A program made the translations under genes and the position numbers. Below, piece after piece: positions 9,420 through 17,560 of a stretch of DNA of 64,000 nucleotides (position 1 is its first letter; each line of letters opens with the position of its first letter). The stretch spans positions 62,001 to 126,000 of the forward strand of contig CAYLPJ010000003.1 in the NCBI GenBank assembly GCA_964385465.1, read 5' to 3'. This stretch comes from CAYLPJ01 sp964385465 (GTDB taxonomy: Bacteria > Planctomycetota > Phycisphaerae > SM23-33). Under the pieces are notes generated by a model, which worked only from the letters and a program-made list of their open reading frames with translations, made no database searches and was not told the DNA's origin.

Positions 9420-10049
9420 TCAGGGCAGCGTATCAGGATTCATCTCGGCGAGCACACGGTGTAGCGCACGGAAGCTCCGGGATCGGTTTGCGCCGGGCGC
9501 CCAATGCTTCGCTATCGCTCTTGCAGCCTCGATCTTGCGCAATCCCGTTCGGAAGTAGCCGGCCCGCTGGAGGATCCGCTCGAATGCCTCCCATGTGCCG
9601 CCCGCGATGGCATCGGGATCGCGGTATCTTGCTTTGTTCGGGATCGAGTTCGACACGTTGGGATAGGCGGCCTTCACTGCATCCCAATCTCCGAAGTACC
9701 ACGCTTCGAGTTCTTCGATGGCCAGCCGGTTCACCACTTGGTACGGGGCATCGCCGGCGTTGCTGCGGGTCCACAGCCCGACCGCCTGCGCCATGTGCTC
9801 CAGCCGGCGCTTGAGGTGGCGGCAATCGTCGTCGTCACGATCCACGAGTACCACGACTCGGTAGTCTCCCGGCAGCCAGTTGGAATAGCCACGGAGGCGA
9901 TCGGGCAAGCGCTTCATCAGGTCATCCTTGCATTGGTAGGCATGGACCTGAAAGCTCACGTGGCCTAACACTTGGGGCAGCCACAAGCGCAACGCTGCCT
10001 CCATGGATGGTTCCTCGACCAGAAGCTCCACATGGGACACCACCGTCAT
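9420..10049 (-). CDS. DUF4276-type TOPRIM-like protein, 209 aa
   Basis: The protein has the features of DUF4276/RloB-like proteins, a TOPRIM-type fold: an early acidic motif (LLVEEPSMEAAL, near residue 11), a VVVLVDRDDDDC strand-acid cluster near residue 75, and the diagnostic AIEELEAWYFGD segment near residue 110. TOPRIM-like partners in ATPase-coupled defence systems (AbiL, RloAB, PARIS, OLD/Gabija classes) act as nucleases or nuclease-like effectors. The start ATG overlaps the stop of the upstream AAA ATPase gene by four bases (ATGA), implying translational coupling and a shared complex. Base composition is clearly lower in GC than the surroundings. The assignment to a defence role rests on architecture and context only; no anti-phage activity can be read directly. 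Confidence 0.75.
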   Translation of the reverse strand: MTVVSHVELLVEEPSMEAALRLWLPQVLGHVSFQVHAYQCKDDLMKRLPDRLRGYSNWLPGDYRVVVLVDRDDDDCRHLKRRLEHMAQAVGLWTRSNAGDAPYQVVNRLAIEELEAWYFGDWDAVKAAYPNVSNSIPNKARYRDPDAIAGGTWEAFERILQRAGYFRTGLRKIEAARAIAKHWAPGANRSRSFRALHRVLAEMNPDTLP

Positions 10050-11305
10050 GTCCCCCCATTCCCCGTTGCCGGTCCGCCGGCGTTGACCAGCGGATCGCCC
10101 AGTGCGAGATGGCCCTCAAGCCAGAGGTGCCCCATGGACGCTCCCGCCGCGACGAACTCGGGGATGCCTTGAATGTCAGACGCCCGTCGGACTTGGCTAT
10201 AGCCCTTATCGTCCCGGTAGATGACCCGGACCTCTTCGGGTCGGATTCCATTGAGAAAGAAGGGCGAGTGCGTTGTGGCAAGTACCTGGGAACGCTCCGA
10301 GGCGGCCCGGCATTCCTCGGCGAGTTCCGGCAGCAAGCGCGGATGGAGGAAGTTCTCCGGTTCCTCGATCCCGATGAACTGCGGCGGTTCGGGGGCCAGC
10401 AAGACCACGAGGTAGGACAGCATCTTCATGGTTCCGTCCGACGCGTATCGCGACATCACCGGGCGGTCGAAGGGAGCGTCCTTGATCTGAAGCAGCAGTC
10501 GGCCGTCCTGCATGGGCTCGGCTTCGACATGCTCCAAGCGAGGGATGCGTTGCCGCAGCGTATCGAAAATCCGCTCCAGGCGCTGCGGGTGCTGTTCCTT
10601 CAAATACTGAATCACGTTCGGCAGGTTGTCACCGGTCTTGCTCAGACGTTCTTGCGGCCCGGCTTCAGGCTGGCCGCGAGTCTCCTCAATGCTCAGATAC
10701 GACACGTACCAACCGGTGATGAATTCCCGCAGCGCCGCTACGCGCGGGTGGTCCGCGAACTGCCCGAGTGTGTTTACCGCGATGAGGTCTGCCGACCTGA
10801 GTGGCGTCTCGATTCGTTGATCCTGTTCGTCGGGCACTTCGCCGCTTACGGCTCGGCCCTGGCCCCTGCGATACTCCAGGAAGCGAAACGGCTTCCCGTA
10901 CCGCCCGCGCCGCCAACGCAGCCACTCTTCCTCAACGATCGGTCCCCTCGGGCCCTCGTCAATCGCCAAGTGGTAGGTGATGAGGGGACTGCTTGGTTGC
11001 TCACGATACTGGATCTCAATGACAACTGGGCCGTCCTGGCCCCGGGTCTTCACCTCGCGAGCCCGACCCCGTCGGTCCCACGCGTGGCGCAGGCCGTATT
11101 GAAAACACTCTGACAGGAAGTTGAATAGATCGAAGACCGTGGACTTCCCACTCCCGTTGGGACCGAGCAAAACGGTCAGCGGCGTGATCTCCTTGAACTC
11201 AACGTTCTGGAGAGCACGGTAGTTCTCCACACGCACGGTCTCGACACGTGGCGGCGGGGTCGGGCCGCTTCCGGGAAGTGGTCTGGTCATGTTCTCGGCC
11301 ATCAT
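10046..11305 (-). CDS. AAA ATPase (AAA_21/OLD-like), partner of DUF4276 protein
   Basis: 419 residues from the ATG at 11305; a longer open frame reaches 11494, but that extension runs across the PQQ remnant and has no family-like sequence. A start at 11290 is also possible. The N-terminus VETVRVENYRALQNVEF is typical of SMC/RecF-like ATPases, Walker A is GPNGSGKST, the signature region is ASDGTMKMLSYLVVLL, Walker B is FIGIEEPENFLHP, and LATTHSPFFLN is the switch His motif. These ATPases pair with TOPRIM-like nucleases in AbiL, RloAB and PARIS-type two-gene modules, where the ATPase senses an invader and controls the effector. The stop overlaps the DUF4276 start by four bases. No convincing promoter was found upstream. 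Confidence 0.8.
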   Translation of the reverse strand: MMAENMTRPLPGSGPTPPPRVETVRVENYRALQNVEFKEITPLTVLLGPNGSGKSTVFDLFNFLSECFQYGLRHAWDRRGRAREVKTRGQDGPVVIEIQYREQPSSPLITYHLAIDEGPRGPIVEEEWLRWRRGRYGKPFRFLEYRRGQGRAVSGEVPDEQDQRIETPLRSADLIAVNTLGQFADHPRVAALREFITGWYVSYLSIEETRGQPEAGPQERLSKTGDNLPNVIQYLKEQHPQRLERIFDTLRQRIPRLEHVEAEPMQDGRLLLQIKDAPFDRPVMSRYASDGTMKMLSYLVVLLAPEPPQFIGIEEPENFLHPRLLPELAEECRAASERSQVLATTHSPFFLNGIRPEEVRVIYRDDKGYSQVRRASDIQGIPEFVAAGASMGHLWLEGHLALGDPLVNAGGPATGNGGT

Positions 11306-11425
11306 CGAGCTTCTTCTACACAACAGAACCCAATTGCCGTTGCGACGACATTCGGCCGTGACGGCAGGTATTGGCATTACGGTTGGAAGGTCGGCCGCCA
11401 GCCTTTGACTGAGTAAAGACCGCCG

Positions 11426-11504
11426 CGCCAGCGCCGTCCCCGCCGGCGACAGCGTTCTCATCCGCCTCTCCAAGCACCTCCTCTGCGTCCGCAAGGAAGA
11501 GTAA
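11426..11504 (+). pseudogene. 3' remnant of a second PQQ-propeller gene (repeat copy B)
   Basis: In frame this encodes RASAVPAGDSVLIRLSKH followed by LLCVRKEE and a TAA stop, matching the C-terminus of the PQQ gene ending at 9339. Homology stops abruptly at about 11424, with a stop codon just upstream in the same frame. It ends three bases before the convergent lptD stop codon. It is most simply the tail of a deleted tandem paralogue or a duplication made when the ATPase/DUF4276 module arrived. Confidence 0.8.
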
Positions 11505-11506
11505 GC

Positions 11507-14431
11507 CTAGTTGAGGTCGCTCTGGCTGACGAAACTGGCTCGGCCGGAGCCGAGTCGGAACTCGGGGATGCCCTCGGGCCAGAGGGTCAGGAAGATGCCG
11601 ACGTCGTCGGTTCGCCCGTCCATGACGAACGTCGTGCCCACGTACCATCGCGGGAACTTGCGGATCAGGGAGATGCTGGTGCCCATCGACCGGCTGCCGT
11701 CGTAGTCCATGTCGATCTGCTGGAAGAAGTTCACCGAATACTTGCGGTTGATGCGGTAGCGCACCCCGGCCGTGCCGACGGCGGAGTCGAGGTCCGCGAT
11801 TCGCCGGATGCCCAGGAAGTAGCTCAGGCGCGGGTCCCGCGAGACGGCCAGGCCGAGGTTCCATCGCCTGACCTGCCCGGTCTCGGTGTCGAAGTTCCCG
11901 TCGGCGAGGAAGGTCGTCGCGTCGGAGATGTTCCACGCGTAGTCGAAGTTCAGGTGGTCGCGGTCGAGGCTGTACTCGGGGCGGTAGGCGAAGAGTCGTC
12001 CGTCGGCGGGCAGCGTGTTGTCGTGCCCGTCGTAGAAGCCCGAGGAGATATCCAGCCTCATCCACTCGACGACGCGGCGGTTGGCGCCCTCGCCGCGATG
12101 CGTCTGGAGCTGCTGGCGGATGCGCAGCCCCGCCCCGCCGAGGCGGTGCAGGTGACGCTCGATGTCCGGGTCGATCGGCCAGAGGTGGCTGGGCTCGACG
12201 CCGCCGAGCGTGTCGCCGACGAACGCGACGGCCTCGGGGGTGATCACGTGCTTGAGCCCGTGAAGGTCCCACAGGCGGCTGTTGGTCTCGGGGAACACGC
12301 GCCAGAAGTGCATGTTCGCCCGCACGCCGAGCTGCCCGTACAGCCGGCATCGCTTGCCGTCTTCGTCCGTGCGGGTGTAGTCGACGTCGCCGGTCTCCGG
12401 GCGGTCGGTCCAGTAGGTGGCCCGGCCGGCGGCGTAGGGCACGACGTTCAGGGGCCCGAGGTGAATGGGCCAGTCGATTTCGTTGCGGGTGTCGAACCGG
12501 CCGAAGAACCGCCCGTGGGTGTCGGAGACGGCCTCGTCGATGCGGTGCCTCAGCGCGCCGGCCCGGGATTCGCTGAACAGCGTCAGGCGGTCGGCAATGG
12601 GCTCGCCGACGAGGTGGAAGCCCAGCTCGGGCGCGGCCTCGGTCTGCTGCTGGAACCGGTTGAGGCGGTATTTCAGCAGCGTGGTGAAGGCCCAGTTGTC
12701 CCGCTGCTTCTTGGCGTAGAAGAGCGTTTCCTGCTCTTTGCCCGCCCAGTACTCGGCCGGGAAGAACTGTTCGAGGTAGTTGCGGTCGCAGAGGTAGCTG
12801 AGCTCGAACTGGAGCTGCCAGTCCTTGGGCAGGAAGTGCTTGTGGCGTGCGAGGATGCGCCCGCGGTTCTCCGGCGCGGCGATGCCCTTCCGCTCCTCGC
12901 CGAAGTCGTCGGACTCCTCGAAGTCCAGCAGGCCGTGGACCTTCGAGTAGCCGTGGAACGTCTCGCGGTTGTAGTCCAGGTTGATCCCCGCCAGCGGTCC
13001 GCGCTCGTACCAGTTCATCTCCAGCAGGGCGCGGAAGCCCTCGGGCTGGAGCATGCCCAGCAGGCGGAAGAAGTCCCATTCGGTCTCGCCCCCGAAGCCG
13101 AGCCGCCCGTGCGTGCCGATCGTCGCCTTGCGAAGCGGCGTCGAGCCCTCGGTCACGTCGCTGCGGCTTTCCGGCCAGTACATCACGGGGATATCGCGGA
13201 TGTTCAGCGTGGCGTCCTCGACGACCGTCAGCCAGCGGTTCTCGCCCAGCCGCACGCCGGTGGCGTCGTAGGGGGTCGCGTTCTTCAGGTAGGCGCGGCT
13301 GGCGCCGATGTGATACGTCGGCGTGTGGAAATCGCTGGTGGAGACGCGGGCGTTGCGGAACTCCAGCTCCCGCTCGGAGAGGGCACGGGCCTCGGTGGCA
13401 CGGACGTAGACGGGGATGTTCCGCTGCTCCTGGACCGTCCGGAACACGGCGTCCAGCACGACCGCGCGGTTCGTCGTGAAGTCGTAGAACGCCGACGTGC
13501 CCCGGAGCGTCCGCTCCCCGCGGGCGATCACCACGTCGCCCTCGAGGTACACGCCGGTAACCACCTCGCGTCCGCCGCCGGGCATCGAGACGCCCTGGAG
13601 TTTCGGCGCCCACGGGACCGAGGCGTCGTCCTGCTCCTCGGGCCGCCGGGCGCTGAAGACCACCGCGTGCTGGCTGCGAAGCTCGAGGAAGAGGTCGCTC
13701 TCGGCCGAGCCCTGGGAAAGATAGACGTCCCCGCGGGCGATCGTCGCGCGGCGGCGGGTCTCGCCCTCGCCGATCTCCTGCGAGGTGAAGCGTTTGGCGT
13801 GGAAGTGCACCGGGTCCGTCCGCCGCGGCGGCGGGGGCGTGCGGACGACCTCCACGGGCGGACGATCCGTCGCTGCCGCCTCGCCGGGCCCCGCAGCCTC
13901 GGCCGGACGCGTGGCGGGCGCGGGGCGCTGGGTCACGGTGACGGGCGTCCCTGCCGGTCGGGTGGCCGACAGGCCGGCCCGGCTGCGGCGGCGGGCCTCG
14001 ACGGCCCGGGCGTAGAGCGGGAAGCCGGTCAGCGGGCGGTCGGACATCGTCCCCGAGGCCCGCAGGCGCCCGCGACAGCGGACGGTGACGAACATCTGCC
14101 GGTCGGTGGTGACGGCCCCGGCGGGCTCGACGACGCGGGCGTCGCCCTCGACGTAGAGCTCGATCTCGTGCTCGGGCAGCCCCCGCGTCGGGCGCGTGGC
14201 GATCCAGAGGACCGCGTCCCGCCCGCTGACGACATGCTTGCCGACCGCCAGGCGGAAGCTGCCCAGGATTACCGAGACCTTCTCTCCGCCGTCGGAGAAG
14301 AAGTGGATCTCCTTGCCGGAGATGCGGGCGTCTTCGTGGATGTATTCATCGGCCGGCACGGCGGATGCGGCGGCGAGAATGCACGCCGCGACCGTCCACA
14401 GCATGCCGTTGGCCCGGAGACGATCGATCAT
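11507..14431 (-). CDS. lptD: LptD-like outer-membrane LPS assembly protein
   Basis: 974 residues from the ATG at 14431, chosen because GAGGTG lies just upstream and a signal peptide begins there (MLWTVAACILAAASAVPA). The periplasmic OstA/LptA-like beta-taco occupies roughly 30-350 with a proline-rich linker. The remainder is LptD-like beta barrel with characteristic segments such as RDIPVMYWPE, LGFGGETEWDF and RNIPVYVRATEA. LptD inserts lipopolysaccharide into the outer leaflet of the outer membrane together with LptE. The four conserved disulfide cysteines of proteobacterial LptD are not obvious. The protein is longer than E. coli LptD (784 aa), as is common in planctomycetes. A near-consensus promoter lies directly upstream, so the gene is transcribed on its own. 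Confidence 0.85.
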   Translation of the reverse strand: MIDRLRANGMLWTVAACILAAASAVPADEYIHEDARISGKEIHFFSDGGEKVSVILGSFRLAVGKHVVSGRDAVLWIATRPTRGLPEHEIELYVEGDARVVEPAGAVTTDRQMFVTVRCRGRLRASGTMSDRPLTGFPLYARAVEARRRSRAGLSATRPAGTPVTVTQRPAPATRPAEAAGPGEAAATDRPPVEVVRTPPPPRRTDPVHFHAKRFTSQEIGEGETRRRATIARGDVYLSQGSAESDLFLELRSQHAVVFSARRPEEQDDASVPWAPKLQGVSMPGGGREVVTGVYLEGDVVIARGERTLRGTSAFYDFTTNRAVVLDAVFRTVQEQRNIPVYVRATEARALSERELEFRNARVSTSDFHTPTYHIGASRAYLKNATPYDATGVRLGENRWLTVVEDATLNIRDIPVMYWPESRSDVTEGSTPLRKATIGTHGRLGFGGETEWDFFRLLGMLQPEGFRALLEMNWYERGPLAGINLDYNRETFHGYSKVHGLLDFEESDDFGEERKGIAAPENRGRILARHKHFLPKDWQLQFELSYLCDRNYLEQFFPAEYWAGKEQETLFYAKKQRDNWAFTTLLKYRLNRFQQQTEAAPELGFHLVGEPIADRLTLFSESRAGALRHRIDEAVSDTHGRFFGRFDTRNEIDWPIHLGPLNVVPYAAGRATYWTDRPETGDVDYTRTDEDGKRCRLYGQLGVRANMHFWRVFPETNSRLWDLHGLKHVITPEAVAFVGDTLGGVEPSHLWPIDPDIERHLHRLGGAGLRIRQQLQTHRGEGANRRVVEWMRLDISSGFYDGHDNTLPADGRLFAYRPEYSLDRDHLNFDYAWNISDATTFLADGNFDTETGQVRRWNLGLAVSRDPRLSYFLGIRRIADLDSAVGTAGVRYRINRKYSVNFFQQIDMDYDGSRSMGTSISLIRKFPRWYVGTTFVMDGRTDDVGIFLTLWPEGIPEFRLGSGRASFVSQSDLN

Positions 14432-14473
14432 GGCCACCTCGCAACAGGACCCGCGGATCAGGCGCACGGGGTG

Positions 14474-14501
14474 ATTATAGTGGCGAAAGAGGGTAAGTCA
14501 A
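14474..14501 (-). promoter_or_regulatory. sigma70-type promoter of lptD
   Basis: Reading leftward, TTGACT (14501-14496) is followed by a 16-base spacer and a perfect TATAAT (14479-14474). It sits about 43 bases before the lptD start codon. This is one of the clearest promoters in the window and shows that sigma70-type signals are readable here. Confidence 0.8.
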
Positions 14502-14540
14502 TTGCCGCAAGCGGTTTTGCGCGAAGTCGCCGCCAGGGCC

Positions 14541-15119
14541 CTACCCCTTCACCGCCGCGGCGACGGTATGCTTGCGGCCCTGCTTGACCTTCCGGTAGTT
14601 GCCGAAGACCTCCCGGAAGTTCCGCTTGATGAACTCCCGCAGGCCCGAGACGGTAACCACCACGAGCTGCCCGCCGGGGCGGAGGCGGTCCCGGGCGTCG
14701 CTTAGAATAATGTACAGCAGCTCGCGCCCGACCTTCGCCGGGAGGTTCGCCAGGACGTTGTCGAACGCCGTCTCGCCGACCTCGCTGAACGCGTTGGACA
14801 GGTAGGCCCGGCAGTTGGTCAGGCCGTTGTCGGCGGCGTTGCGGGCGGCGTAATCCACGGCGATGTAGTCCTTGTCCGCGAGGTGGACCTGCCCGGAGGC
14901 GGTCTCGGCGGCGACGGCCACGCCGATCGCGCCGTATCCGCAGCCGAGATCAAGCGTAACGTCCGCCTCGCCGAGCTCGACGTGCTCGATCAGCAGCCGC
15001 GTGCCGTCGTCGATCTGCCGGGGGCTGAACAGGCCCCACGTGCTGCGGAAGCGGAGCGTTCGGCCGCGGAGGCGCGCGTCGAAGAGGATGTCCCGCTTGA
15101 GTTCCTCGGCGGTCTTCAT
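14541..15119 (-). CDS. class I SAM-dependent methyltransferase (RsmC/MTS-like)
   Basis: 192 residues. The SAM-binding motif VTLDLGCGYGAIGVAVA is near residue 55, the acidic motif II is HLADKD, and motif IV is NLPAKVG in place of the NPPF of N6-adenine or RsmC enzymes. The N-terminal segment FRSTWGLFSPRQIDDGTRLL is typical of the small RsmC-like methyltransferases that act on rRNA guanine N2. The exact target is not determinable. The gene is 13 bases downstream of the nitroreductase gene and is probably the last gene of the nadE operon. Confidence 0.85.
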   Translation of the reverse strand: MKTAEELKRDILFDARLRGRTLRFRSTWGLFSPRQIDDGTRLLIEHVELGEADVTLDLGCGYGAIGVAVAAETASGQVHLADKDYIAVDYAARNAADNGLTNCRAYLSNAFSEVGETAFDNVLANLPAKVGRELLYIILSDARDRLRPGGQLVVVTVSGLREFIKRNFREVFGNYRKVKQGRKHTVAAAVKG

Positions 15120-15132
15120 CGCCGCCGCCCCC

Positions 15133-15642
15133 CTACCGCTTGCCGAAGCCGTTGACGTGGACGACGTCCTCGAAGGCGGACTTCTCGGGTCGCTGGGGCG
15201 CTTCGGTCGGCGTGCCCACGGGCATCAGCGCCCAGACCCGCAGCCCGTCGGGGACGTCGAGCAGTTCGGCAACCGCCTGCTCGTGCCTGCGGAGGGCGCC
15301 CTCGATCCAGCAGGACGCGTAGCCCAGGGCGACCGCGGCCAGCAGCATGTTCTCCATCGCGGCCGAGGCGTCCTGGACGTAGAAGTCCCCGTACGGCGTG
15401 CCGCTGGGCTCGATCAGCAGGACAATGGCGGCCCGGGCGCCGGTCATGGCCTTGCTGACCCGGGCGAGCTCGGCGAGGAGGTCGGGGTCGTCGACGATGA
15501 CGTACTGGCGGAGCTGGCGGTTGCAGCCGCTGGGCGCCTCGATGCCGGTGCGGACGATGCGTTCCAGCACGTCGCGGGCGGGGGCGTCGCCCTGGTAGCT
15601 GCGGACGCTGCGGCGTGCTGTCACGACCTCGAAGAAATCCAC
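15133..15642 (-). CDS. nitroreductase family protein, 169 aa
   Basis: A short FMN-dependent nitroreductase-like oxidoreductase. The hallmark N-terminus MDFFEVVTARRSVRSYQG supplies the FMN phosphate-binding arginines. APSGCNRQLRQYVIV follows, then a dimer helix AAMENMLLAAVALGYASCWIEG and a C-terminal HVNGFGKR. It starts at GTG, with GGGAG six bases upstream. Family members reduce nitro compounds, quinones or flavins with NAD(P)H, and some act on enones. It follows the zinc-ribbon gene by 25 bases and precedes a methyltransferase by 13 bases. Confidence 0.88.
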   Translation of the reverse strand: MDFFEVVTARRSVRSYQGDAPARDVLERIVRTGIEAPSGCNRQLRQYVIVDDPDLLAELARVSKAMTGARAAIVLLIEPSGTPYGDFYVQDASAAMENMLLAAVALGYASCWIEGALRRHEQAVAELLDVPDGLRVWALMPVGTPTEAPQRPEKSAFEDVVHVNGFGKR

Positions 15643-15667
15643 GGGTCACTCCCTTCTGTTGAGCGGG

Positions 15668-17557
15668 TCAGTCGAAGATGCTCGGCCCGGTGGGCAGGCG
15701 GAGGTCCTCGTCGTCTTCCTCCTTCCGCCGGGGCCGGTTGGGGTCGAAGAACACGTTCTCCTCGAACTCGTTGACGCGCTCCATGCCCGGGCCGTTGGGG
15801 CCGACCTGCGGCAGCGGCTGGGTGGCTGTCGGACGGGTGGCCGGGGCGCTGCTGGGAGTCGGACGCCGGCGCTCGGCGGCGACGACCCGTTCCGGCGGCG
15901 GGGCCGGGCGCTTGGGGTTGACGTACACGAGCTGATGGAACGGGCGGTCGGCAAGGTAGAGCACCATGCGGCGCCCCCCCTCGACGAATCGCATGGTGGC
16001 GCCCAGCTCCTCGCCGCCGTAGTCCAGCGCGGCGTGGTAGACGCCCGGCGAGATCGACCGTGCCGTCCCGGTGACCTCGGCGGCGGGTACGGAGACGGCG
16101 AGGTCTCCCCCCTCGCCCGGGGCGAGGGTGATCTCGTGGCTGGGTGCGGCCTGGAGGGCGGCCATCACGGGGTGGCGCAGCAGGGGCTTGAGGCTCCGCG
16201 GCTGCTGCTCGACGTATGTGCCGGCCAGTGCGGCGGCCGGGGGGGGCTGGGTCCGCTTTGGCAGCGTAAGCTCCTTGAGGGCCACGTCGCGGACGAACAG
16301 CGAGGCCCCGTCCAGTTCCCGCGGTGCGCGGAAGACGAACGTCAGATCCCGGGATTGCCGCGGCGCGACCTCGACGACGGCCTCGTTCGCGATCCGCGGC
16401 AGCAGGCGATCCGCCTGGTCTTCGGCGGCAAGCCCCAGCGAGGGATAGCGATCGCTGCCGGCCACGAGGCGCACGTCCGAGCCGTGGGCCTCCAGCTTCA
16501 CCGGGCGCCGTCCGCCGGTGATGCGGACGCGGACCCGCCAGTAGACCTCCCCCACGCCGGCCGGAAAGTACCCCCCGCCGGCGACCGTCTCGGCGGCGAC
16601 CATGCGGATGTCGCAGCGCGGCTTGATCGGCTTGGGCTTCGGTCGCGGTCGCGGGCGGGGCTTGGGCCTGGGGTCGGGGCCGGCCTGCGGCCCGGGCGCG
16701 TCGTCGGGGTCCTCGTCGGGATCGGGGTCGACGAGCACCGGCGCCGGGCCGATCCTGCCCACCGTGCCGTCGCCCTCCGGCTGAGTGGAACCGCTTTCCA
16801 GGAGCATGGGGACGACCACCACGGCGGGCACGGCGAGGATCGCGCAGGCCACCAAGGCCAGCACGGCCCACTTGAACGGCCCCTGGCCGGGGCGCTTGGG
16901 GCGGGGACGGGCGGCGCGGTCTTCGTCGAAGCCGGCCATGGCGGAGGCGAGTTCGGTATGGTCGGGCGACGGGCCCGGGCCCGGCTCGGGGGTTGCGGCC
17001 GGCGCCGGCTCGGGCTCGACCGTCTCGGCCAGCAGTTCGGGCCGGGAGGACGTCGGGACCAGCGGCGGGGCGGTATCGATGACCGCGGAGGCCTCGAGCG
17101 CCTCGACCGGCTCGGGTTCCTCGACGTCGGTGGTCTCGGCTTCCTCCTGGGGGGGCTCGGGCTCGACGAGGTCGAGACCGCTTTCGATTCCCCGGCCGGC
17201 GTGGCGGCGTGAAGGAATCGCAAACTCTTCCAGATCGTCGGGATAGGGCACTTCGATGAGATGGTTGCAGCTCTTGCACCGTGCTCGATGGCCGGCGGCG
17301 CGGGCGCCGACGAGCACCGTGCGCCCGCAGTTGGGGCAGGTCACCGAGACCTTCCGCCCCTCGGCGAGTCGGGCCTGCTCGGCGAAGCCCGGCTCCTCGG
17401 CATCGACGCCGGCGGGCGCGGGCGGGGCGTCGGCCTCGCCGTTGAGGCCGCCGACAGGCATCTCGTGGCCGCAGTTGGCGCAGGCGATGGTGGGTCCGAC
17501 GGCCTGGTCGTCGTCGAACTTGTTGACGTGCCCGCATTGTCCGCAAAGGACGCGCAC
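15668..17557 (-). CDS. membrane protein with two zinc-ribbon cysteine sets, 629 aa
   Basis: Function not recognised. Residues 1-110 hold four CxxC pairs (C5/C8, C26/C29, C74/C77, C94/C97), forming two four-cysteine zinc ribbons like the MJ0042-type domains common in planctomycete membrane proteins. An acidic, proline-rich stretch follows, then one membrane helix near residues 215-240 (WAVLALVACAILAVPAVVVV), then a Pro/Asp/Lys-rich linker including RPKPRPRPRPKPKPIKP. The C-terminal half is probably extracytoplasmic beta structure (KLEAHGSDVRLVAGSDRYPS and later). Its ATG is only three bases after the nadE stop, so it is translationally linked to NAD synthetase. It could act as a sensor or scaffold; that is a guess. 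Confidence 0.75.
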   Translation of the reverse strand: MRVLCGQCGHVNKFDDDQAVGPTIACANCGHEMPVGGLNGEADAPPAPAGVDAEEPGFAEQARLAEGRKVSVTCPNCGRTVLVGARAAGHRARCKSCNHLIEVPYPDDLEEFAIPSRRHAGRGIESGLDLVEPEPPQEEAETTDVEEPEPVEALEASAVIDTAPPLVPTSSRPELLAETVEPEPAPAATPEPGPGPSPDHTELASAMAGFDEDRAARPRPKRPGQGPFKWAVLALVACAILAVPAVVVVPMLLESGSTQPEGDGTVGRIGPAPVLVDPDPDEDPDDAPGPQAGPDPRPKPRPRPRPKPKPIKPRCDIRMVAAETVAGGGYFPAGVGEVYWRVRVRITGGRRPVKLEAHGSDVRLVAGSDRYPSLGLAAEDQADRLLPRIANEAVVEVAPRQSRDLTFVFRAPRELDGASLFVRDVALKELTLPKRTQPPPAAALAGTYVEQQPRSLKPLLRHPVMAALQAAPSHEITLAPGEGGDLAVSVPAAEVTGTARSISPGVYHAALDYGGEELGATMRFVEGGRRMVLYLADRPFHQLVYVNPKRPAPPPERVVAAERRRPTPSSAPATRPTATQPLPQVGPNGPGMERVNEFEENVFFDPNRPRRKEEDDEDLRLPTGPSIFD

Positions 17558-17560
17558 TGT

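Larger units (their letters stand above)
9340..11425. other. lower-GC inserted island carrying an ATPase/TOPRIM-like pair
   Basis: This segment lies exactly between the two copies of the PQQ 3' end. Three 60-base lines counted by eye give 52-57% GC, against 73% for a line in the neighbouring PQQ gene. It holds only the DUF4276 and AAA genes, both leftward. No transposase, integrase or terminal inverted repeats were seen. The composition change and flanking duplication suggest horizontal acquisition by recombination (inference). Confidence 0.65.

Noticed and set aside
11306..11494. N-terminal extension of the AAA ATPase up to 11494
   Set aside because: The extra 63 residues run antisense through the PQQ remnant, are low-quality sequence for the family, and no ribosome site supports that start.
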